A stretch of 64,000 bases of DNA from Brachionus manjavacas (taxonomy: Eukaryota > Rotifera > Eurotatoria > Ploima > Brachionidae), in the NCBI GenBank assembly GCA_019054805.1, contig JAHQIY010000004.1:62001-126000 (forward strand), in the 5' to 3' direction. The notes under the pieces are model-generated. The model searched no databases. It was not told where the DNA came from and saw only the letters and a list, made by a program, of their open reading frames with translations. Both the position numbers and the translations under genes were made by a program. Shown here in pieces: positions 11,401 to 23,400 of this stretch (its first letter is position 1; each line of letters opens with the position of its first letter).

Positions 11401-14400
11401 TACACGTAAACCGATTTAAGTCGAAAAAAATTGAACAGGTTGGTTAATTTCAATTGACATAAATTTTAAAAATTTCACGGTTAACTTGCAAAAAAAATTT
11501 GTAAAAATTTTGTTTTTTTAATAAGTCTTAAATAAGTCTTAAAGAAATTTCTTAAATTAAAAATACAAATTTAATCTTTATAACTAATTTTGCATCTTCT
11601 ATTTAAGCAATTTTTCATCACACCTATATATCTAATAAAATGAGTTATCCAAAAGGGTTTAAAATAAATCTTCAACAAACTTCAAATGAAGATTAAATCA
11701 TATTTTGTCAATTTAAAAATATTTGTCAATGTAAAATGAAAGAAAATATAAAAAAAGTTTTCTTAAATATAGAAAGGTTATAGCTTCTTAATTTTGCAAC
11801 GCTTTTGACATATTACGTGGTCTGCCAAAGCTCGCAGCCTGACAAAGTCAGGCAATGTGAATTTTAGTACAAAAAGTAAAAATTTTTTTTCTTATTGTGA
11901 AAAAATGCTTACAGTACAATATTGTACAAATTTGTAGAAACGAATACCAAGCTCTGCAAAAACTCTGCATTTTTCTGTAAAATGCGCACCATCAAAAAAA
12001 GCTTGGTATTTGTTTGTAAAAAAATTGTACAATATTGTATTGTTTACAGAACAATTTTTGCACAATTAGAAAAAAAAATGATAGCGTTAATATTTTTTGG
12101 ACTAATATTTCACATTGACCTAAGTCCTATTGTCCAGGCTTCTTTTAGAAATTCTGTAAATTAACTTTCTCGATGTGCAATTCCTATGATGTGCTTTTTT
12201 ATGTAATTTTTAAAACACGATGGACCACCAAAACAACCATTAACCGAAGAATTTATCCATGTAGTCTCAAAATAGGAACAAAACATTTGTTTTCTGTACC
12301 GAGCAAAAGCTCCTTCAGATTAAAAAAAAAAAAATCAAAATTAAATAAAGTTAAATAAGATAGAATAAAAATTAAAAAAATAAAATGTAATAAAATGGTT
12401 TAAAATAGAGGAAAATTAATGAAATTGAACTAGAGAGTTAAAGGATACATATCTTTAAAAAATTGATTGTTCAGGGAAAAAAGAAGAAATTGTAAGGTAG
12501 CAATAATTTAATTTGTTTAAATAAAATAATTTGTTTATTATTTATTTATTATTTAATTGTTTTCTGTACCGAGCTAGAGGGTTATGTCTAAAACATACAC
12601 CCAGCAATATTGCGAAAAAACAACACCGGGTGTAAATCACCAAAATTTTTATAAAAGTGAAATTTTTTTCTGATTCATTTATTCCTAATTATCTGAATTT
12701 AACTATACACACATTTTCATTTAAAAAAAAATTTATCATCACCTTTAAATTTCGAATTAAAAAAAACAACCCAAAACACCCTCAAACACCCTCATAACTT
12801 TTAAGATATACCCAAAAACTGATTATATTTTTGAATTGAGCATAAAAATATCTACTAGAATATTGTTTTTATAAATTAAATAATTTGATTTTGCCATTAA
12901 AAATCGAAAAAACAACTTTTTTGGCTCTTCGACAATACACACTAATTTTTTTACCTTTTTCCATTTTTTTACTGTAATGTAAAATTGAAATTATAGGTTA
13001 TCGATCATGAGGAATCTGAAAAAAAAATCAGATTTCTTCTTTCTGAATTAGTTTTTAAAATAATTTTTTGCTATTTTTTTTTGATTTTTTTAAATGTTTT
13101 TAGCAACTCCACAACGATCTTCTAAAGAAAATCAAATGTAAGGAAAGGTCAAAAATAAATTTTTTCGTAATTTTTTTAATTTTTGGACAAAATTTTTTTT
13201 TATTTTGAATGTTATTCTATATTTGTAAAGAAATAAAATTCAAATTTATAATTTAAATCGAAATTTTAAAATTTATTATGATTTTAAAATATAATTTATA
13301 TTTTAATTTAAATTTTTATCCTCATCATAATTTTTAAAAAACATTTCTTTTAATTTTTTATAAACATATAAATTAATTTTTCAAAAAAATTTTTGTAATT
13401 TATAATCAATTTCAATGGCTAATTGTGATTACTGATCCCATTTTAAATCCATTGTTGCAAATCAAAATATTACTAAAGTAATCTCTTTTTTAAATTTTTT
13501 ATTTAATTTAATTCTCTTTTATAAAAATTTTGGTGATTTACACCCGGTGTTGTTTTTTCGCAATATTGCTGGGTGTATGTTTTAGACATAACCAGCTAGA
13601 GCTCCTTCAAAATAAAATTAAAAAAAAATAAATAAAATAAAAATAAAGTTAAATTTAATAAAATGAAATAAAAAAAAATAAATAAAAATAAAGTAAAAAA
13701 AGCTAAATAAATGAAAATTAAGAAGACATGTATTGTAATATATTGTTACATGAGTTACAGCTTTTATTTTTTTTTTATATGTAGTGAGTTAAGTAAAAAA
13801 CAAATTAAACTGAATTTGGGGATGTCGTTAATATACATTAATATACTAAACAAAAGGGGACTAATTACTGAGCCTTGAGGAACACCTGCAGTTATTTGAT
13901 ATTCTTCGCTTAGGTGATCATTCACATTTACCTTGAATCTCCTAGAATCTAAAAAGGACCTAATCCAGTTAGTCAAGTAATGAGGTGGATTCAAATTAAT
14001 CAATTTAAAAAGTAAACCTTCATGCTAAACCCTATCAAAGGCTTTGGAAATATCAAAAAACAGACCGCAAACTCAAAACTAATGTAGTCTTAAAACAGAT
14101 AAAAATGACAATTATTAAAAAATTAATTATCACTTATTATTTGCAGACATTTTTTTATTGACAAAATCCTTATTAATGGCTTCAATTTACAAATATTTAA
14201 TATAATTGACAAAAAAACTAATTGACATTTTTCCAAATTAATTGACAGTTTGCCTTAATGTAATACTTTCAAAATAAAAAAAATAAGAAACAAATCGCTA
14301 AGGAGTTTGGTGTAAGGAATAAAGAAATTTTTATTTTTTTTAAATTCACATTTTAAAAATAGTTTTTTCTTAATTTTTTTAACTACAGTTAAGTCGAAAC

Positions 14401-17400
14401 TTTTTTAAGGTTTGTAAAATCAATTCTAAAAATAAGAACATTAGAAAATTAAATTGTATGCTTTTTTTAAATGATTCATTAAAAAATCTGTTTTTTTAGT
14501 TTGTAATTTTAATTCATAATAATTTAAAAAAACACCAGCTCGTTGATTAAACTTGAAATTGAATTCAAAAATTTGAATTTTTAGTTATTAAGGACTCCAT
14601 ACTTGATTGATTTAAAAAAAAACGATGCAAAAGCCATTAGAATAGTGACATTTTTCATATTCTCAAATATTTTTTTTCCATGTTATCACTAAGCTATGTT
14701 TATTTTTTTTCAAATTAACAAAAGCGGCAAATTGAAATTTTAAGATCAAAACGATCATTTAAAATTTTAAACTTAATTAATCAAATGATTTTGATAATTC
14801 TAAAAAAATAAGTACAAAAAATTGCTGGACATAAATGCCTAATAATGGCCCATAATAAAAATTAGCATCAAAATGATGGATCTCTGATTTATTTAACAAA
14901 AACAATCAATAATTTGAATAATTCAGACTAGGTTAAATTAGAAATTCAAACCAAAATAATTTAATTTTTCAACTTAAACAAATTATAAATTTCTAAAAAA
15001 AAAAATAATTTTCCTCTATTATTAAAAAAAAATTACATTTTATTTTTGGTCTTTTGATCCTGATCTCAAACTTCAATTGTCCATAAAAACATCTCCTATT
15101 TTGTCCTTTGGGGTCTTTTTTCTATCTAATTAATCGTAATTTCAAAGAATGTATGATGAGAAAAGAGACCAACCAGCTAGAGCAAATAACTCGAATGTAA
15201 ATGAAGATTTGGGCCAAATTGAATATTTGTTTACTGATAAAACTGGAACTCTGACTGAAAATGAAATGATATTTAAGAGATTTTTTGTTAACAACCAAAC
15301 GTTTGATTACAAAAATGGACAAATAGTCAAAATTGATTCACAAGATAAGCCAGTTGACTTACAAGTATTATTGATATCAAGTGAAAAATTACTCAATTAT
15401 TTTCTAAAAATAAATAAAGAATGAAGAGTTGAGAAATTTTTTTTTGTGTTTGTCACTTTGTCACACTGTTCAAGTGGACAAAAATGCCGAAAAAGAAAAA
15501 TATCAAGCGTCGTCACCGGACGAGTTTAGTTTTGTTAAATTTTGTGAAAAGTGATTTTTTTTTTTAGAAAATTAATTTGAAAATTTAAAATAAAATCTAA
15601 AGGATGGGAGTAGTGTTTGAAGGAGATGTGAGAAAGTCGTCTGTCGTCATTCGTTTGGTCAATTTTTTTGGCCATTCTTCTCAGTACGAACTGTTGCACA
15701 CTTTGGAATTCGATTCGACAAGAAAGCGAATGAGTGTGATCACCAAATGTTTGGAAAGCGGGAGCATATTTGTTTTCACCAAAGGAGCCGAAGATTCAAT
15801 TTTTCCAATCTGTAAACAAGAGTGTGCTGTGGACGCCTGTCAGCAAGCAATTGACTATTTTGCTCAGTATGGCTGGCGCACTCTGGCATTGGCATTCAAA
15901 CAAATAACTCAAGAAGAGTGCCTGCTTTATGGCAACCTGCTCAATGAAGCCTACAGCGACCTGAGCGACAGGCATAAAGAAACAGTGAGGACTGTTTATG
16001 AAGCGATTGAAGTCGATTTGAATCTGATCGGATGCACGGCCGTCGAAGACCGGCTTCAAGATGGAGTTTCATCGACTTTGGTCGATTTGCGCAGAGCAGG
16101 CATCAAAATTTGGGTTCTAACAGGCGACAAAAAACAGACTGCTATTAATATTTCAGATTCGTGCAAGCATTTTTCGCCCACCATGAAAAAGTTACTTTTA
16201 ACTGAGCTAAATGATTTGAATTTAATTATTGATAAGCTTGATGAAGACTACGCTAGGTAAATTTTTGTTCTTTTTATTATTAATTAAAAAAAAAAAAAAA
16301 ATTTTAAATTTAGAATCAAAGAGCAACGAAACAAGAAATCGTTTGCTTATATAGTTGATGGCAAAACGTTGAGTTATGTTTTCAAATTTGAATTGGAGAA
16401 AAAATTAAGGGAAGTGTGTGAGTTGTGCGATGCTGTACTTTGTTGTCGAATGTCTCCAGCTCAAAAGGCTCAGGTATTAATTTAGTTAAATTTTTTTGTT
16501 AGAAAATTTGAATTAAAAAGCTCAAGTTTTATTGAATTTAAAAAATAGAGGGACGAGGAAGAAAAAAGGGTTTAAAACAAATCATTTAAAACAATTACAA
16601 AAATTTATTTAAAGAATTAAAAATTATTTTTGTACATTTTTAGAACTTTTTATTTATTTGTATATCTGTATCGAGCATTAGCTCCTTCAGATAAAAAAAA
16701 AGAAAAAGAAAAGGCAAATAAAATAAAATTAAAAGTTTTGTTAAAATAAGTTTTAAAATAAATAAATAAAAAAATGATAGAAAAGAAAATTTAAAATGAA
16801 TAAAGGTACATGAGGTAGTTTAAGGATTTTAAAAATTGGACAGTTTAAAGAACAAAAGAAGAAATTACAAGATAGCAATTACACAAAGGAGTAGGGTATT
16901 CGATGAAACGAGACTCGAAACCTTCTGGGTATTCATTTACAAGTCTGATCACCAATGGGACAGAATGACTCAGTCCAGCCCTAACATACCTCTCACTCAA
17001 CTCAAAAAGCCGATTCGAGACTGTTAGAAGTCTTAATTTGTTAAAAGCCTCGTGATGTAAAATGTTAGAGGGAGAATCAAATTTAAGTTTAAGAATGGAT
17101 CGAACAGCTGAGTTTTGAATTACTTGTAATCTTTTAATGTTTGTTTCAGAAAAAGAAGTTAGGCAAGGGAAAGAATAGTCTAGAATAGACCCAATTAAAG
17201 ATTTATAGAGGTTACCGAGTGTTTTAGAATTAAGACCCCATTTTTTATTTGAAAAGATTTTTATTAAGTTGAGCCTTGAACTACAACTTTCTTTTATTTC
17301 CTCCACCATTGGAGAAAAGGTTAAACCTGAGTCAAACTTAACGCCGAGAAATTTAACTTCTTTCTGATTATCGAGTTTATTCCCATGAATTTCGAGGTTT

Positions 17401-20400
17401 AGGTGATTTTTTTTTGTATATTTTGAAAATACCATATAACAAGACTTTTCAACTGAAATTTTCATTTTCCATCTGTATAGCCATTCTTCTAATTCTTTGA
17501 GGTATTTATTAATCTTATCTTCAATGTTGCCCTTCTTATTAAAAATAAAAAATGTAACCAGATTGTCTGCAAAAAGTAAAGAATAGTCGTTATTTGTTTT
17601 GTTCCGTTTTGGTACATCATTTATAAAAATACTGAACAGAAGAGGACTAATTACTGAACCTTGAGGGACTCCCGCAGTTATCTGGTATTCTTCACTCACA
17701 TGACCATTAACGTTTACTTTGAATACCCTAGATTCAAGGAATGACCTTATCCAATGAATCAGATAATTTGGTAAATTCATTTTAATTAGCTTGTAGATTA
17801 ACCCCTCGTGCAATACCCTGTCGAAGGCTTTTGAGTTGTCAAAAAATAGGCAGCAGACTTTTTTCTTTCTATTGTAAGTTTCAACAGTTTTTTGGATAAG
17901 AAACATAAGGTTGTCAGCTGTTCGTCGGTGTTTTCGGAACCCCGATTGTTCTTGAATTATTAGAGAGTTTCTTTCAAGGAAATCGTAAATTCTAGTATTA
18001 ATCACTCGTTCAAGTAACTTCCCAAGGCAGCTTGTGATACTGATAGGTCGATAATTAGATGGTTCTTGTGTTGGAGATGATTTCTTTGGGATCATTGTTA
18101 TGTATGCAGTTTTCCAAGCACTAGGAACTCTACCTTGTTCTAGACTTGTGTTAAAAAGGAACGTAATTTCGTTCAAAGTATTTTGAGGCAGATTTTTTAG
18201 CATTATGTTATGGATTTGGTCAGGACCTGCAGCAGCTTCTTCGCGAAGTTTTTTTAGTGCTAATATTACTTCTATCATCTTTATTGGTTCGTAAATTTGG
18301 TTTCTGTCATTTTTAAAAAAGAAATTCTTAATTAAATCATTACGGTCTTTATTCGGGTCAATTAAGTCAGCGTTAGGACTAAAGGTAGAGGCCAAGAAAT
18401 CTCCGAAAAATTTCCCTTATTCTCTATTGGTTTTGTATTCTGTTTTATTCAAGATTAAAGTAGGTATTAATCTTGACCCTTTTTTATTTCTAAATTTATT
18501 AATTTTCTTCCAAAAAGGCCTGCTTGACAGGGGATTTTTGCCCATTTTATTAATGAACTGGAGCCAATTTTGGTTCCAAAATTCCTTGAGTCTAATACGA
18601 AGCTCTGAAGTCAAATTTTCTAATTTATTTTCAATTGAATTATTTATTTTCAATTACTATTTCTTCGAAGTCGAAATAGGACCCTTATTATTATTAGGGA
18701 CGAGACTGTGTCGCGCCACACGGTCCTTTCTTTTGCCATCGCTGTCCACTGGCCTTACTTGATTCCTGCCCTTTCCAAATCACTTTCGAGGCAGTTGGTC
18801 CGCTCCAAAAGAGCATCATACTTAAGCATAGATCTGACTGCTGTATTCTGAATTGCTTGTAGTTTTTTGATATTATTTTCTGAAAATGAATTCAAGCGAG
18901 GAAAAGAATGGTAAAAAATTTATCCGACTAAAGATTTATATAAATTTTTTAGTGCGCAATCAATAAATAGCTTTAAAGCAGTCATTTACAATGAAGTTAT
19001 TGGAATGGTGAAAAGCAAAGTCTGTCAAAGCCTTAGTTTATAAGGCTAAACGATTTCGAGCGTTGGTGTAGATAGAAATATCTTTACTGCAGATATTACT
19101 AGGGATTGTTGTTTTAGCATACCGATAAAACTTTTCAGCATACCCAATATTCATCCCACTATACTTACATTATTAACATACCAAACACCTTAATAACATA
19201 CTAAAATCTGGTTGACATACCAATGCTATTCTTTCAGAAATTTTTCCCGAATTGTCACTTGAATCATCTCCTGGTAGCAAGTGCAAACAATTCGCCAAAA
19301 AGCATTCGAAATGGGAATTTTTTGAATAAGATAATTAGTTTTCCTTCCTTTTTAAAGTCTCAGATGAGATTAAAATCTATCTTAAATCTCGCAGTTCAAA
19401 TTTTTATTTTAATTTGAAATGTGTGGTGGTAATTTATTGACAATTAGATAATTACAAGAATCAAATAATTTTTTAAATAACCACAAGCTTGGTGGACTGA
19501 AAAATGAGAGAGTGTATTGATTAAAAATTTAAATTAATTTTTCAATTTACTTAAATTTAATATATTTTTATATATAATTTTTTATTTATTTCAAAAATTC
19601 AGTGTGCTAAACATTTTTTTTTGAAAAGTGTGCTAAAAAGTAAAGTATGCTGAGATAAAAAATGGGTATGCTGAAACGTTTTGATAGTATGTTGGTCTGA
19701 TACTACCCGATACTACTACTACTACTATTATTTCAATTAAGACCCTATTTTTTGTTTGACAATATCTAAATAATATTTAGCTTATTTCGTCTACCAGTAT
19801 TTTAAAATTTAACTTTGAATCAAATTTATTTTTAAGTTTCCATAAATTTTTAAGTTAAGATTATCACTCTCTTTTTTGTACTTAGAAAAGACTACTGAAT
19901 ACGACTTTTCAACTGATATCTTCATTTTCCACTTTATAAGCCATTTTAGTGTTATAAATGAAGAATGTCACTGGATCATCTGCGAAAAGCAAAGAGTACT
20001 CATTTCTTTTGTTTCTTTTTGGGATGTCACTAATATACTAAATAAAAGAACACTAATTGCTGAGCCTTGAGGGACCTTGGTAGTAGTAAAAAAGACCCAA
20101 AAAGGGCTAAGCTTTTACAAGGTATAGCAGTAAATATAATTTTTTTTAAACCATTTATCCAGTTTAGTTTCAAAAATATTTTTAGATTTAGAAATAACTA
20201 TTTCTTCATAAAGGCTATTCCAAATTTTAACCACGCGATTTGTCAGAAAATGAAAACGATGCATTCAATGTCTGACATCTTCTCTTACCTAACCCCATTG
20301 ATTTAGATTTTATCTGACTTCAGATAAAATTTCATATAATTTACTTCTTAATAAAACAAATCATGTTTAATAAAGTTTAAAAATTTAGTAATTAAAAAAT

Positions 20401-23400
20401 TGATACTAAATACCTTTTTTTTAAATTAAAAACCAAAAATATTGATCTGAAATTTAAATTTGCCTTTAACTACCTGTCTCGAAATAGAGAATTAAAAGGC
20501 AATACTTTCTACTTTTTTACATTCAGAAATAACAGGAATAATAAAAGCTTTCTCGATCTATCGTCTATAATAAATTAAATTATAGTTATTTTATTTTTTA
20601 AATCTAATAGAACCTGGAATTTTTTTGAAAATATTTCGTTTTAATAGACTATATTTCTACTTTAGTTCAATTTATTTTTAACTATAAGATCTTTACTATT
20701 TACTGCTTTTTTTTTCTTTATTTATTAAAAAAACAAAATCATTTATAAAAATAAGAAAAAGAAGAAGATTTTTAATTAGGACCGAACCATGAATTAACAC
20801 TGAACCATGTGATACACCTAACTCTAGTGAAATAGGTTTAGAGTTTATTCTCTCTTGACGAACTATTTGTGATCTTTTGCTAAAAAAGGTAAATGAAAGA
20901 CCTAAGAAATTATCGGTTTAATAATAATAATAATTTAACAATTTGTGAAATAATCTTCGGAAAATTTGAAAAAAAATTTTATCACAAATAAAACTAACTT
21001 TTAAAAACTATGAAAATATATAAAAAAAAAAAATTTATATTAGTTTTTAAAAAGTGCTATTATAAATGTTTGTTTTTTAGGTTGTTAAATTGATAAAGGA
21101 AAGCAGAACAAGACCAATAACTTGTGCAATTGGAGATGGTGCAAATGACGTGTCGATGATCCAAGAGGCAGATGTCGGTCTGGGCATATTTGGCAAAGAG
21201 GGTCGAAATGCAGCTAGATCAAGTGATTTCGCTTTTTCTCAATTCAAGTACTTGAAGAGAGCGCTTCTAGTCCACGGATATTTGTACTATACTCGACTTT
21301 GTACTCTCATTTTGTACTATTTCTACAAAGTAAATATTTTTTTTTTTGGAATATTTTTGACAAAAATTTGAAATATTTAGAATATTGTGCTGGTTAATTG
21401 TCAAATTTTCTACGCTCCCATCTCCGCCTTTTCGGTTCAAAGTCTTTATCCACTAATTTACATGGTTTTCTACAACGTATTCTTTAGCGCTTTTCCCATC
21501 GCTACTTACGGGCTATTAGAGCAAAAAATTAAAATAAAACAACTTGAAATAAATCCAGCATTTTACAAGTAACTTTTAGATCATTTTTTATTTTAGATAA
21601 TTGAAGTTGAGAATAATTAATTTTTTTTCAATTCAGAACCATCAGCAAAAATCGAGGACTTTCTTTAATTCAGTTTATTAAGTGGAATATAGCTGGATTA
21701 TGGCACTCAATAGTAGCTTATTATTCAACTTATTTGTTGTTTACAGCAGATTTTATATCTATTGAGTCAAGTGGAAAAATATGTGGCGATGTTGAATTTG
21801 GCTCGATTGTGTTCATTCAGGTTTTGATTATGGTTCACATAAAAGTAATTTAAAATTATAAATTTTTAAATTAATTTCTTTAATTGGGCTATCAAGTCAA
21901 TCAATTTATTAGACCTTTCTCATTTTAATTTATTGACCATCCATTCCAAGGTTAAATTGCTTTTTTTTTGATACATCCAATATTAGTGATGTTTCAGGAT
22001 TTAACTAATTAAAAAAAATTAATTTTAAATTTTTTATTTAAAAAAAAATTAGAGTTCAGTCTCTGGATTTTGATACCGCACTAAAAATTGTTTAAGAAAA
22101 ATTTAAAAATGAATAATTGTTTTTTTTTCAGTTTTCGGTTTTTTCTCTACAATCAAATAACTTGTCTACTTTTTTTTAAAAAGATGAAATGATGAAATTA
22201 TTTGAAGAGCAAATTTAGTAACCTTGACATTATGATAGTCTATTTATAGTCTTTTTTCTCTAATTCTCATATTATTTTTATTCATTTATTTTCCCAACTC
22301 CTTTTTATTTCTTAACTAAACAGTTCTATGATTATTTTTTTTTCTTTCATCCTTTCATTAACAAATTAAATATAACTTACTTCAATTATTTTAAAATATT
22401 TTAAAACTGTTTTAATTATTTTATTTTATTTTTTTTTTTTATCTAAAAGAGCTCATGCTCGAACAGAAAAACAAATAAATAATAAATTATAATAATCTAA
22501 GATTGATCCTCATCAAAGATTTGTAAAGATTACCTAATGCTTTTGGCTTTCAACCCCATTTCCTATTTGAGAGATATTTTATTATTAAAAAATATGCCCT
22601 GAATTTCAGCGCTGTTTTAATTCATCCACTGTTGGACTAACTACAAGATTTGAGTCTAATGTGATTCCTAAAAATTTCACTTTTTCCTTATTATTTAAAT
22701 TGTTACCATCAATTTTAATTTCAAGTTTGATTTTAATTTTAGTTTTTTTCTCAAAGATCATTAAACATGACTTCAATTTCAGAAATTTTAATTTTCCACT
22801 TGAAAAGCTATCTTTCGAATTCATTTAGATAATTATTTATCATGTTTTCAAGATTTACTTTCTTTTTAAAAAAACATAAGTAGCCAAATCATCTGCAAAA
22901 AGGAGAGAGTATTGGCAGTTTGTCTTGTTTCTTTCTGGTATGTCATTTATGAAAATGCTAAAAAGAAGCGGACTAATTGCAGACCCTTGTGCAGCTCTTG
23001 CTTTAATAGGGTATTGTTCGCTAAGATGACCATTTACATTTACTCTAAAAGATCTCTACATTTACATACACTAAAAGCTGTAAGGCGGGTTAATGAATGA
23101 TAAAACAAGTATACTCTTGAATAGTTTATTTAATAATTGTTGAGCTCTAATAATTTATATAAGTAGTGTAATAACTTAAATATATATCTCTTCAGCACTG
23201 AGAATGGAATGAAAATCTATACCCATGAGTACATGCCAAGAACACGGGCTTATAATTAAGACAATATGTGAGCTATTATATTAATGTTTATATCAGCATC
23301 TAGAAGCGTCTTTCTTCTGAGATGCGTGACACGTATATTAATTCTTACTTATCATTGCGCATCAGTTGAGAAGCTGGTGATCAAGTGATACGTAGGGTGT

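Noticed and set aside
15796..16059. Minus-strand open frame of 87 codons
   Set aside because: It lies opposite the conserved P4-ATPase N-domain exon and has no features of its own.
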